Shown here one piece after another: positions 47,044 through 58,790 of a stretch of DNA of 64,000 nucleotides (position 1 is the first letter of the stretch; each line of letters opens with the position of its first letter). Both the position numbers and the translations under genes were made by a program. Source of the stretch: Areca catechu (lineage: Eukaryota > Streptophyta > Magnoliopsida > Arecales > Arecaceae); assembly GCA_021397845.1 (NCBI GenBank), contig CM038050.1, positions 12,528,471 to 12,592,470 of the forward strand. The letters are read 5' to 3'. Under the pieces are notes generated by a model. The model saw only the letters and a list, made by a program, of their open reading frames with translations. It had not been told where the DNA came from and did no database searches.

Positions 47044-47765
47044 GGCCAATAAGTTGGAAGAAGAAGAAAACAAAGATGAGATTGGAGAAGGAAGGGAAAA
47101 AGAGGAGGAAGGATGATGAGGAGGAGAAGAGGGTGAGGAAGAGGGGGAGGAGTGGAAGAAGGAATAGCTGGTGAGGAAGGGGTGCAAGTGGAGGGAGTTG
47201 CTACAGAAGGGGAGGTTGGGGTTGTCAAGGTTGGTATAGAGAGAGGGCCACATTGAAAGGCTTATGATTAGGATTAGAGAAGGAGGAGGAAGAGAAGAAA
47301 AAAGTGGGATTAGAAGAGGAGGAAGAAGAAGGGGAGAAGGATGGGTTTAGAGAAAAAAGATGAGGAGAGAGGATAAGAAGGATGATAATGAAGAGAAAGG
47401 GATGAGGAGGAAGGGGAGGGGGAAGGAGAATCACCGGTAAAGAAGGGGTAGAGGTAGAAGGAGTTACTATGCAGGGGGAGAGCGAGGTCACAAAGGTCGG
47501 TGTAGAGGGAGAGGGAGATATTAAAGGCGTCATAGGTGAGATTGGAGGAGAAGGATGAAGAGGATAAAAAAAGTAGGATTGAAAGAGAAGGAAAAGAAAA
47601 AATGGTAGGATTGGAGGAGGAAGAGAAAAGAGGAGGGAGAAGGATGAGAGGAAAGAGGGATGAGAAGAGGGGGGAGGAGGGAGAAGAAAGGAGGGACATT
47701 AGCGGTGGAGAAGAAGGAGAGCAATCGAATAGGCGGAAAAAGGAAGGAAGAAGAGTGCTTTGATC
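47044..47765. repeat. Purine-rich satellite, right part (~264-bp period)
   Basis: A/G-rich DNA with a long-period repeat: GGAGGGAGTTGCTACAG near 47192 recurs as GAAGGAGTTACTATGC near 47456. GGTTGTCAAGGTTGGTATAG recurs as GGTCACAAAGGTCGGTGTAG at the same offset. Minus-strand frames of 64-129 codons read as Ser/Pro/Leu/Phe-rich low-complexity peptides and are not genes. Confidence 0.75.
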
Positions 47766-49385
47766 ATTTTATAAACTAATAGCATATTTGATGGTCATGT
47801 GACATCATTTTGTTAATGGAGATTAATGGTAGAATCACTTTAGAACATTTCAAAAATCTGAAGGATTAATTTGATCTTTTAAAGTTGGAGGGTGTAAGTG
47901 AAACTAGGTTAAAGTTGAGGGGGTGTTCCTATAATTTATTTATTAAAAGTCTCATTGATAAAAAAAAGAATGTGTGATGTATAATATTTATTTTATTAAT
48001 AATTTATGAAAAAATTTATGTACATGCTAAAGATCTCACTGATAAAAAAAGAAATGTAATATTTAATATTTATGTTATTAATAATTTATAGAATGTTTAT
48101 TTAAGTGCATTAACTTCAAAAAAAAGTTCTTAAAAGCCTCATTGATTAAAAAATGGGGCATTACTTTTAAAGGATCCAAAAAAATTTCTTCTCAAACTTT
48201 TTTATGAAAATATTTATTGATAAATATTTTATATAATCTTAAAATATGTATTATTTTAAAAAAATATATATAATCAATAAAAATAATATTTTAAAGATGA
48301 TATATTTACTAAATTAAAAATTATCTTAAAATCTAATTTTATCTTATATATATTTTTAAATGGAGGCTCTACTAATTAAAGCCTCCATCCACCATATATC
48401 AATCTCCATCTATTATACAAATTGTATATATATGAATAGTATTAAATTTGATATTTTTGTAGTCTAAGACCCATGGCATTCCCATCTTGCATTAATTAAA
48501 GGAGTTTTCAAACTCAAAAAATATGATGATTATTGAAATAAAAGGTAAACAAATGATGATATTAATATTATTAAAAGAAAGAGAGTAGAACTTCCAACAT
48601 TGAGACTTCTTTTCAAACTTCATGATAAAAATATTTATTTATAAAGTAAATATATTATTTATTAATAAAATATATATTATTTTTAAAAATAATGAGATGA
48701 TATATTTTTTAATTAAAAGAGATGGTAATGGCAAAGCCTCCCTCCATTATATCTATAAATAAATACTCACACACAAAAGGATTTCTATAAAATATTTTTT
48801 TAGTATAGTGAGAAAGAAAAGTATTTCAACTTAAGATCTTGCAACCTTTTAAGCATTACTGTGCCTAGTTTTATTATAATCTTAATATGATAATATTAAT
48901 AATATGATAATAATAGTATTTTAATAAAAAATATTTTACTAAAATAATATTTTTATTAATAATATTTTTAGAAGATTAATAATGTTCAAGAATATATTAA
49001 TATATTAATGAAATGATATTTTTAGTCAAGCTAATGAACATATTTTTTAATAATAAAAATATTCTCTTTATATATATTAATGAAATATATATTATTTTAA
49101 AATAATTTTATAATTAATAAAAGAAATATTTTAAGTATATTATATTTTTAAATAAAGATGTATCCCATTCATTAAGTGGGTTTTATGCTAGTATATATTA
49201 TATTGGAGCTTTTCTGTATAAATATGATAGATGTTGAAAGGGGTCTTCCGTAAAAATACCTATTTCAGTTTTAAAAGCAAAAATTTAGATGTAGAGTTTT
49301 GTTTGAGCATGAAATAAATCTATTTTTACAAATAACCCATCACAAGACATAAATGTGGAGTTATTGTAAAATATGCATTGTTAAT
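47766..49385. other. AT-rich DNA, no gene
   Basis: Very AT-rich. A loose duplication near 47940-48170 contains GTCTCATTGATAAAAAAA and TATTTAT(G/T)TTATTAATAATT words two or three times. No gene or element boundary was recognised. Confidence 0.5.
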
Positions 49386-50374
49386 AGGGCTGGAAGTGGG
49401 CCGGGCTGGACTGGACCACACCCTTACCCGAGCCCAGTCCAAAAAAAAATTTGGGCTTCGGGCTAGGCTTAGGACCGAAATTTTTTTAAAACCTTAGGCC
49501 TGAGTCCGACCCAAGCTCAGCCTGAATACAAGCCTAATGACAAAAAAAAAAGTTTACCGACTGGTCGGAGCACGGGGGATGTGAGGGCACCGAAACTATG
49601 AGATCGGAGCCGGGGAGGGGGGGCGAGAGGTCGCGCCAGGGACAGTGGGCGTCAGGTGGGGCACCAGGGCCGGGGGAGGCAGATCGGAGCTAGAGACAGG
49701 CTGCGGGGTCGCATGGGGGGCGGGGTCATTCGATGCGAGCGCCGAGGCCAGAGGAGGCAGATCGGAGCTGGGGAGGGTGGGCCACAGGGTCGTGCCAGGG
49801 GCAGTGAGCGTTGGGTGGGGCACTAGGGTCGGGGGAGGCAGATCGAAGTCGGAGACAGGCCGCGGGGTCGCATGGGGGCGGGGTCATCGGGTGCTGGCAC
49901 CAGGGCTGGAGAAGGTAGATCGAAGCTGGGGAGGGGGGCCGCGAGGTCGCCCCAAGGGCAGTAGATGTCGGGTGGGGCACAGAGGCCGAGAGAGGCAGAT
50001 CGGAGCTAGAGAGGATCCACGGGGTTGCATGGGGGTCGGAGTCGTCAGGTGCGGGTGCTAGGGTCGAAAGAGGCAGATCGACGCCGGAGAGGGGCTGTGG
50101 GGTCGCACAGGGGCCGAGGGCGTTGGGGGTGAGCATCGGGGCTATTGGGTGGGGTGGCTTGGAAACGAAGTGGGAGAATTAGAAAATAGAGGAGAACGAG
50201 AGTATGGAGAAGAAACTGAAAGGAAAAGAGGAAAATGGAGAAGGGGAGGGGGCATCGGGCTTAGTTTGGGCCAGACTTCGGGCCGGTCCGAGCCGAGCCA
50301 AAGGGGTGCCCGAGCCCGGCCCAAAAATTGAATGGGACTAATATAAAGCCCGAAGCCCGGCCCACTTCTAACCT
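49386..50374. mobile_element. hAT-like non-autonomous element with GGGCCGGGC TIRs
   Basis: Terminal inverted repeats AGGGCTGGAAGTGGGCCGGG (left) and, reversed from the right end, AGGTTAGAAGTGGGCCGGGC. The subterminal regions on both sides are rich in GGGCTTCGGGC/CCCGAGCCCGGC words. The 8-bp target duplication is not clear. This end type is common among plant hAT MITEs. The interior is a GC-rich tandem array with no transposase. Confidence 0.65.
49590..50150. repeat. ~158-bp GC-rich tandem array inside the hAT-like element
   Basis: About four units with AGATCGGAGCTGGGGAGGG (49601, 49760, 49917, about 50067) and GTCGGGTGGGGCAC words. The open frames on both strands here (75-138 codons) follow the repeats and are not supported as genes. 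Confidence 0.75.
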
Positions 50375-50691
50375 TAATTATTAAGTTTGAACTGATTTCA
50401 ACAATAAACTACCAAAAAAAAATGATTTCGGTGACACCAGGACAATTTCAAACAAATTTACTACAGCAGATAGATTTGAAGATGGATTTACGTATAAATC
50501 ATGTTTGCTTTGTTTGTCATAATAAAGCTTTATATTCGTGCCCTGCACTCTAGATGTCTCCACGTTCACACATATATTCTCATCTCTAGCACGTAAATAC
50601 TGATTAATATAGTTCTTTAGCCAAAGGTGAAAATGTTCAAGATAATTGATAAAATTAAGTTATCACTTATGCTTTTTCCCTTGCACATTCT

Positions 50692-52600
50692 TGTGAGATT
50701 CGGGCTTTTGGGTTGAAGTCGGCAGGCCCAACCGACTCAACACAAAATGAAGAAAAAAAGAAGAAGAGAGAACCAGAACCGGGGAACTCGTTCTCTCTCT
50801 TATTCGGCTAGAAATCTCACCGGAAAAGATGCTGGGACAGCCATGGAGAGGAGGGGATGGTCGGCGATGAGTTTAGGGAGGGATAGGACTCCGATCGGTG
50901 AGGTTTTTCTTTTCCAAACGGCAAGAAAACTGGTCGAGTAATTTTCTATAAATATCCCCTCATTGCCGCTAACCGAGCCCCATTAAGCCTCTTCCTACGC
51001 CGTCTTCCTCCTCTCCGATGAGTGACCGAGAGCCTCTTCAATGCCGGTGAGTCTTTTATTTCATTATTTCAATTTTTGGAAGGATTTAATCGAGATTTTA
51101 GTTGCTTTCTAGTTTGTTTGTCTTGGGCCGTACATCGTCGGTGGCCGCGCCGCCGTTTTTCCTTCGATCTGCCGAGCCTCCTTCTCGGTAACCACTTTCC
51201 ATGGTCGCTGGCAATCATGGGAAGCTGGTTTGGTCAAGCCAAGGAAGAACAATAAGGGTTCGGGGGAGAAGTAAAGAAAGAAAGAAAAAAAAAGAGAGGG
51301 GCCTCTATTCGATGGAAAAAAAAGAAAGAGGAGAGAGAAATAAGAGAGAAAGAGAAAAAGTAAAATAAATAAATAATGAGAGATGAGAGATAAAAAAGCT
51401 CTATTTCTTGAAATTCGTGAAGTAAGGGTATCAACGAGTGAACCACTGACCAAATTTGGATAAAAGGTTTTAATTTATAGTTATCTTAGGATTATTTATT
51501 TATATTAAAAATTATTTATTATTATAGTAAAATAGACTTCTGAGTAGAAGGGACGTTGAGCAAGCTTCGAGTATAAATTAATATCGGGTATATTGGATTA
51601 ACTCCCATAAGGTAAGGATTTCTGAACATGATAATCAATTATATATATATCTTAAATGGTATGATTTGATCTGTACACATGAGTATTGGCATGCATGATT
51701 ATTTTCACATTGTATGATAGAATAAATAGTATAATTGATCGATATTATTATTATGTTTTAGCATACCATGTTTCATCAAATATAAATTACTTTAGATGAA
51801 TTAGACAGTGATACCGGTTATTGGAAAACTATAATGAAATGATTTGACTACGTGATGTGAAATAATAAAGTGTTAATAAAGTGAATACGGTATTTTGGAC
51901 TAGCCATGCCACGGGCAAGACTGTGATTTTTGTATGCCAGTTACATGCAGGATTGTGATAATTGTGTGCCAGTCACAGGTGGGATTATGATAATAATATG
52001 CTAGTCGCAGGCAAAAATGTGACAATAGTATGCCAGTCACTGGCAGGAATGTGACCGTGGTTAGTCCAGAACCCTAAAACAGACAGATTACCATAAGAAA
52101 ACATAAAAAGAAATTGTGATTTTATTAAATGTTTTGATAGACATGACATTCGAGTTGTTTTGGTTGCATGATATGATAAACTATTATTTTTCAGTTATTT
52201 TCAAATTGTACTACTATTGGTGTGATTGTTTGGACACCTTATTTGGTTGTAAAGCTCACTCTTTACTTTTCGATTTTTCCAGAAACGCGGGATGTATAGC
52301 AAGGATCGGGCTGGGCGTGAGACTGAATATCAACATTTAGATTGTTTAATTAGTTTTGTTTAGTCAGTTCTGTTTTGATACTTATGTAATAACTAGTTGG
52401 ATCATTTAGTGGTCTTGACTTAAATAAATGGTTTATTTAGTTATTATTAAATTGTTTAAATAATGTTGGTTTAATTGATATGATTTTTTTTTGAATGAAG
52501 AAAATCTGTGTATCTAAGCTTAGCATGATCTTTAGAGTAAAATCTAAGATTGTGCGGCCGATCATGTAGCCGATTCCGATGCTAGATTCGGGACGTGACA
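50692..52600 (+). mobile_element. Solo LTR, probably Ty3/Gypsy, with perfect TSD
   Basis: A 1909-bp sequence starting TGTGAGATTCGGGC and ending TTCGGGACGTGACA. It is flanked on both sides by ATTCT (50687-50691 and 52601-52605). A TATA box (TATAAATA, 50947-50954) lies about 255 bp in. Four loose copies of a GCCAGTCACAGGCAGGATTGTGA unit lie at about 51905-52060. The ending with GGGACGTGACA resembles LTRs of plant chromoviruses. No internal region remains. Confidence 0.85.
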
Positions 52601-52605
52601 ATTCT

Positions 52606-53364
52606 TACCGTTAGTTTTCATGACACCAATCTCACTACCTTTCTATGAAAACAAAGAGTGAGTAGATAAATTGAAACGTGAAGTATATTAATATTTTCTG
52701 AGTATTGATGATTTATGGGGTCAGTGTGCTCCTTAAGAATGACGTGCATCGCATTGCTAAAACCAGTCTTGCAGGAGTCCAAAACAAATTCCAGCATTTG
52801 AACTCTATGGAGCCAAATAGTTAACCATAATTAGCTTTGTTTTAGCATCTCATTTTCTAGAAGCTAAACTTCAGGTTCTTTTTGATCCATGCAAAAGTTC
52901 ACAAGGTTTAGCTCTTTTAACAGTAGTTTTTCATGTGGTTTGAAAAATTAGTTTTACATACGTACTTTAAAATTTCCCATTAATCTACAGTGATTTCAGC
53001 ATTTATGTTAGGTACACCAATTCGACAAGCATGATTGGGTTTTATGCTAGCACTCTCTTTTCAGCATGTAAGTGTAATTTCATCAAGCAATGTGGTCAAT
53101 CAATTTATGTACTATCATTTTACTCTTCAGTCCAAAGCAAATACAATTTCAGCTTTTTATATTGATTCATTCAACATAGGAATGTGTCATAACCATTCAT
53201 TTGATTTTTATAAAGTGGGGAAATCAGTCAAAGAACACCTGAAAATTTATGAGAAAATCATTATACAAATATCTCTTTATTTTCAAGTCTTAAAGCCTTG
53301 CCCACTAAAGATATAAAAGAATTTCAAGCCTTGAATAAAGAACCGGGTTTTCACACCGGAAAAA
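52606..53364. other. Intergenic DNA, nothing recognised
   Basis: Unremarkable AT-rich sequence between two LTR insertions. The longest frame (53035-53316) has no recognisable domain. The last five bases (53360-53364) are the AAAAA target site of the next element. Confidence 0.5.
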
Positions 53365-54520
53365 TGTTAGAAAAATTTCAGGCACTGATCCTACTTGTTG
53401 GAACATCCGGACCAGCGTCTATACACAGCGGATGCAACATGGAAGAACACAGTCCAACAACCTGTTCTTGGATTCAATATCATGCAACAATGGAGATATA
53501 AATGTAGGAGGAAAAAGAGAGATTGCTTTATTCCTTTGGAGAAGAACATTGTTACAATAAACAAGACAACACCTGACAGCACCCCTTCTGAAATCCCAAA
53601 TGCTTCTCGCTGTCTCGCATGTCTTCTCTCTTGCAAGCCTTACGCCTCAAGAACCCACGTAAGCCATGCACGGACAATACCTCAATGTGTGTCCCTTCTC
53701 CAAACCCCGTCGAACACCCCATGGCACCAAGCACTCCACACGAAAGACCCTCCATGTGCGCCTCTCTATAGCCCTTCACCGTGGCCTCCTTGAAACCCAG
53801 GAGGCTCTCCAAGGTCCACGTCCCCAAGGGCGTCCTCAAGTCCTCCCCTTACGGTCTTCCTCATGACCGTGAGGAATCTTTGCGTGCTCCTCTTGGACCG
53901 TAAGCCAAGCCTCACGGTCACAAGCCTCAAACTGTGGATGCCCTCCAAAGAGGGGGCGCTCCCCCCATGGCCTTCTTTCTTCATGCAAACTGGAGTTCGC
54001 CTTTCCCATCGCATGCCCCACTTCTTAAATAGAGTAAGAGGTGAAATCCTCTTGGTCTTGGGTGTCTTGACTCCTTGAATTCTTGGGCTCAACCACTTCT
54101 TGGTTTGTTAGGACTCAATCATATGGGCGATTAGGACTTGGATTCTTGGACCAATAACAAACTGGTTAGAACTCCCTAGGTAGTTAGGCTTTCAATTGGT
54201 TACAACCAACCAATTCGGTTAGAATCCTGGATGGTTGGGCTAACCAACCAACCAACGAACCGTCTAACCAACTAAGCTAACCTCCTAACCAATTTAACAA
54301 ATCTGGACTCAACCCCATAACTTAATTGGGTTATGTTACAATCTCTCAAAAAAACTCCCCTCTAAGTCACATGAGAAAATACTCAAACTTAGAGTATCCC
54401 TGCAACACCTTTAAGAATCCGCTTGGGACGCACCCCCAAGCTCCAGGGATTGTCTTCAGCATCCCTGCCATGACCTCCCAAGTCTCTCCAAGGCTTGGGA
54501 GCATCACGCAAAACCCTACA
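53365..54520 (-). repeat. 3' LTR of the non-autonomous Copia-type element
   Basis: 1156 bp, closely matching 55639-56782. It contains a CACGGTCTTCCTCATGACCGTGAGG inverted pair (about 53850-53873) and a run of AACCAACC words (54240-54290). Open frames on both strands are not supported as genes. Confidence 0.85.
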
Positions 54521-55638
54521 ATCTCCATTTTGGTACCCCAAGCCTTGGCAAACCTGGCAATATCCTCCTGCACAACCTCGCTATAACTGCATATCCTGAT
54601 AACCTCTTGTGCGGACCTCCTTGCCTCTGCAAACACCCTTCAGCTGCAGCGCATCTTTGGAGGCATTTGGATGACCACCTCCATAGCTAAAAATCCTTTC
54701 TTGTATCCTTGCACCACGATTGTAGCCTTCCTTCTGCTTGGCAGCTACATCAGATTTTTCCTTGGACTTCCCTAGAGAGAACACGACGAACCTGAACCGG
54801 TACTTGCTGTAACTGGAGCTCTACCTGACACCATCTCTATAGAGCTACGCCAATCTCTACACACTCTACTCCACCTGGCTAAGTGCCCCCTGGCGCTCGT
54901 GCTAGGACCTGGCCAATATCCTTGCACCTCCCACTCTGAACTTGTATCTAATCCTGCTCCACCGGTGAAGCCACCTACCACCGGTGCTCCACCTAGACTA
55001 AAGTTCCATTGATGCCACAGAAAGAAACCCTGAGGCCAGCTACTCAATGCTGCCCTGCTGAGCCTGCACCCGAACCTCGTACCTAGTCGCTGCCTCCTCA
55101 GACCCTCCACATACCGCGGACCTTTCTGAGGCCGTTTCGGATACACTGCAACCCCATAGGCTCCTCTGAAACCAAGAGCTCATCCAACTCTTCTGCTAAC
55201 CCAGCGACTGATCCTAGCAACCATCTCCACTTGGCTGCTACATATGTCCCATCATGTCTCCCGGCTACATAATGTCCCTAGCGCTCCCTGAGACCTATCC
55301 CCGGTTCCTTAAGCTGCCATGTCCATCAACTCCAGTCTCCATCCCTAGGCCAATGCCGCCATACCAGGATACTCCTGACTGCCCGATACCCCTGGTGCTT
55401 CCTGAGACTATCTCCGTCTCCCTAAGCTGCCCTTGGCATCGTCTCTACTGATGTACTTTGATGAACTTAAGAAATCCGGACTTTTCTTTTCTCCATCCAC
55501 GCGGGATACGATATCCATATACAACTCCACCTGCCTCAATGCACTCCTTGAATCCTCCTCTTCCACCTTCAAACTAGTGGCTCTGAAACTGCTCCGCTTT
55601 CACTCGAACAATGGCTTAAACCAAGCTATGATACCAGT
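54521..55638 (-). other. Interior of the non-autonomous Copia-type element
   Basis: Begins on the minus strand with the PBS (55621-55638) and ends with the polypurine tract (about 54521-54534). A 124-codon minus-strand frame (54772-55146) and an 89-codon one (54367-54636, partly in the LTR) exist, but neither shows gag, zinc knuckle or pol motifs. No function is assigned. Confidence 0.6.
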
Positions 55639-56782
55639 TGTTGGAAAAATTCCAGGCACTGATCCCACTTGTTGGGAGATCCGGACCAGCGCCTATACGC
55701 AGTGGATGCAACGTGGAAGAACACAGTCCAACAACCTGCTCTTAGATTCAATATCATGCAACAATGGAGATATAAATATAGGAGAAAAAAGAGAGATTGC
55801 TTTATTTCTTTGGAGAAGAACCTTATTACAACAAACAAGACAACACCCGACAGCACTCCTTCTGAAATTCCAGAAGCTTCTCGCTGTCCCGCACGTGTTT
55901 TCTCTTGCAGGCCTCATGCCCCAAGAGCCTACGTACGCCATGCACGGACAATACCTCAATGTGCATCCCTTCTCCAAATCCCATGGAACACCCCACGGCA
56001 CCAAGCCCTCCACATGAAAGACCCTCAATGTGCACCTCTTTATAGCCCTTCACAGTGGCCTCCTTGAAACCCAGAAGGCTCTCCACGGTGCACGTCCCCA
56101 AGGGTGTCCTCAAGTCCTCCCCTCACGGTCTTCCTCATGACCGTGAGGAATCCTTGCATGCTCCTCTTGGACCGTGAGCCAAGCCTCACGGTCACAAGCC
56201 TCAAACTATGGATGCCCCCTAGAGGGGGGCGCTCCCCCCACGACCTTCTTTCTTCATGCAAACTGGAGTTCACCTTTCCCATCGCATGCCCCACTTCTTA
56301 AATAGAGTGGGCAGTGAAATCCTCTTGGTTTTGGATGTCTTGACTTCTTGAATTCTTGGGCTCAACCACTTCTTGGTTTGTTAAGACTCAATCACATGGG
56401 CGATTAGGACTTGGATTCTTAGGCTAATAACAAATTGGTTAGAACTTCCTAGGTAGTTAGGCTTCCAATTGGTTACAACCAACCAATTCGATTAGGATAC
56501 TGGATGGTTGGGCTAACCAACCAACCAACTAATTGCCTAACCAACTAAGCTAACCTTTTAACCAATTTAACAAACCTAGACCCAATCCCATAACCCAATT
56601 GAGTTATGTTACAATCTCTCAAAAAAAACTCCCCTCTAAGTCATATGAGAAAACACTCTAACTTAGAGACATCTAGGAATCCGCTTATGACATGTCCCCA
56701 AGCTCCAGGGATTGTCTCTAGCATCTCTGTTATGGCCTCCCAAGTCTTTCCAAGGCTTGGGAGCACCATGCAAAACCTTACA
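55639..56782 (-). repeat. 5' LTR of the non-autonomous Copia-type element
   Basis: 1144 bp, starting TGTTGGAAAAATTCC on the plus strand and ending CCTTACA. Its scattered differences from the other LTR are mostly transitions. Confidence 0.85.
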
Positions 56783-56787
56783 AAAAA

Positions 56788-57505
56788 AATGAAAGGAAAA
56801 GAAGACAGAAAAATGTCTGTAGCGTATAGCTACATGTGCTACGAGAATTTGTCATGATGCCTCTCCCAGATGGTGATTTTTCATCTCCTTCTCCAATAAG
56901 CTCAATACGAAAGCCTTTCTATGTTGTAGCGAATACTTACACATTATTAATAATCACACAACCCTCATAGCTAGGGATGAAAAATCTAATGGTTTAATTT
57001 GCTATGTACCGAGAATTCTCCCGTTCCAGTACCCTGCCTATGCCACAGACCTTAATCATTCAAGTCTACAAAATTAACTGTTGTAATTATACTGGATAAT
57101 CTTTAAAACATTTTGATCCAAGTAATTATTTTGGCTTGAATATAGTAGAAACTTGGCGAAACCATGAGTAACTAGTCTCTAATTGGTTTTCTCTGCATGC
57201 TTGCAAGTTTAGATATATTTTTTTGTTGAACCTTCCAAGTACTTCCACAATTTTTCCACCAAGGTTATTCTCTGCAAGCCATTCTAGCAAAATTGAACTT
57301 GATTTGTCCTGACCTCACTGATTTGTCTCTGTCGATTTTGGTTGCAAGCAGTGAAGATGGTAAGTGCCAACTATTGGACTAAAGCTGAATTGGCATTCAA
57401 AAAAAAACCTTGAGTAATTAAATATAGTGGGTGTAGAATTCTGGATGATCCAATATGTTATACAAGAATAAGAATCAGTGCTTAGAACTTCCATTTAGAA
57501 GTTAT
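56788..57505. other. Intergenic DNA, nothing recognised
   Basis: No gene or repeat boundary was seen. GTTAT at 57501-57505 would be the left copy of the target duplication of the Gypsy element that follows. Its partner lies beyond the window. Confidence 0.45.
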
Positions 57506-58265
57506 TGGTGTGGAGTCCTTGGATCGGCCGGTCGGAGCCATTGCATCGCAGGACCGCTCCCTGGTTCACCTGCAAAATAGGTCCCTTACCGGAGTTGTTC
57601 CGGTGGAGGACACTCCGATGCCTAAGTCAGTGGTGGATTCCAGCCACAGAATAGGGAAGGTGTCGAGAGTAGGAGAGAAAAAGGCTCTTGGAGATTGTAA
57701 GTGTATGTGAGCATGAATGTTAGCGTACCTCTCGAACCATCCTTTTTATCCTTATTTAAAAGAGGGCCTCCGGCCTGCAACCCGCCCTTTTTTCGGTGAT
57801 CATGGGGAGCCAATTTCTTCCATGATTGGCGATTGTGGGTTGTCATTGAGCGGTTCCGGCCAGATCGAAGGCGTGGCAGCAGGAGTTGCACACCATGATC
57901 ATGGCATGATGAGTGTCGATTGTAATCGTTGGTTACAGTTGCCTTTCTGGACCAGATTATGGTCCAAGCTTCGGGTTTTCCCTTGCACGGGCCGAAGACT
58001 TGGTATTTCTCCGGGGTCAGAGATTGTGTCTACGGCGGGGACCGAAGTACGTGCCTTCGAAAGTCGATGAGAAGTTCGGTCTTTGGTCAAGGCCGAAGAC
58101 GTTACCCGAAGGACCGGCCTTCGGATGTTGTGGTCCGGTGTGAAGCCTTGGGTTGCCTGCAGTTGGCTTGTTCCTTGCTTGGTCCGAAGTCTGTAGTCCA
58201 GAGAGAGAGGACTTCGACCAGTCGAACCGGAGTCTGGTTTGTAGCTGAACCGGGATATCCCAACA
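57506..58265 (-). repeat. 3' LTR of the Tat-lineage element
   Basis: A 760-bp LTR, TGGTGTGGAGTCC to GGGATATCCCAACA on the plus strand (TG...CA). On the minus strand it starts TGTTGGGATATCC. It includes CACCTGCAAAATAGG and CACTCCGATGCCTAAGTCAG. Both words also occur, slightly changed and in the same order, in the LTRs of the 10-kb element. Confidence 0.8.
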
Positions 58266-58282
58266 GTTGCCCCCCTACTCAG
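58266..58282 (-). other. Polypurine tract of the Tat-lineage element
   Basis: On the minus strand GAGTAGGGGGGCAAC runs into the LTR start TGTTGGG. This is the expected primer site for plus-strand DNA synthesis and fixes the element's orientation. Confidence 0.8.
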
Positions 58283-58790
58283 TTTTTGAAGCAGTGATTT
58301 GAGAAGTGAGAGTATTAAGGCCTTGTCGTTTTCCTCTTGGGAGGCGGTGCAGTGGATGATTACGGGATCCCTGATAAGATTGTCCATCACGATCCGGGAG
58401 TCAAATGGTGGACAGCTGTCACTCCTGGATTAGGGAGGAAGGAGAAAGTGGGTGGCCCTGGAGCCACCTTTTCTTTTCCCGTTGCACGATGGTTGAGGCA
58501 ATCTTTTGGTTGAGATTTGGATGGTTGTGGTAGCTCTCCCCCGTCCGTTGGATGAAGGGTATACCTCATCCTGGCGGTTAGTTACAGGTGGGTTACCTCC
58601 TAGGATAACCTTGAGTCAATTTAACCCCAACGGGGCTCTAGAGACCCTTAGTTTTCTTCTAGGAAAGGGCAAAGGTCCAGCCAAGGAAGCTTCTTCAACC
58701 TCGTCTCATCCTCCGCCCAAACTGTTCTAGACTACCAGTTTATTCCATAGGTAGAATCTTCTTTCTGCTCCCTTGCTTCATTCCTTTGTC

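Larger units (their letters stand above)
53365..56782 (-). mobile_element. Non-autonomous Copia-type LTR element
   Basis: LTRs at 53365-54520 (1156 bp) and 55639-56782 (1144 bp), both with TG...CA ends, bound an interior of only 1118 bp. AAAAA flanks both sides (53360-53364, 56783-56787). On the minus strand the right LTR is followed by ACTGGTATCATAGCTTGG, an initiator-tRNA-Met-type PBS. The left LTR is preceded by AAAATGGAGAT, a Copia-style polypurine tract. The interior has no gag or pol that I can recognise, so the element would need proteins from an autonomous relative. Confidence 0.88.

Noticed and set aside
47007..47763. Ser/Pro/Leu-rich minus-strand frames resembling secreted or cell-wall proteins
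   Set aside because: They arise from a purine-rich satellite. There is no start context, signal peptide or conserved repeat of a known family.
49596..50136. Pro/Ala/Ser-rich frames up to 138 codons
   Set aside because: They follow the GC-rich 158-bp array inside a TIR element and are open on both strands.
53391..54092. Several frames in the left Copia-type LTR that recur in the right LTR
   Set aside because: Their recurrence only reflects the LTR duplication. They contain no gag or pol motif.
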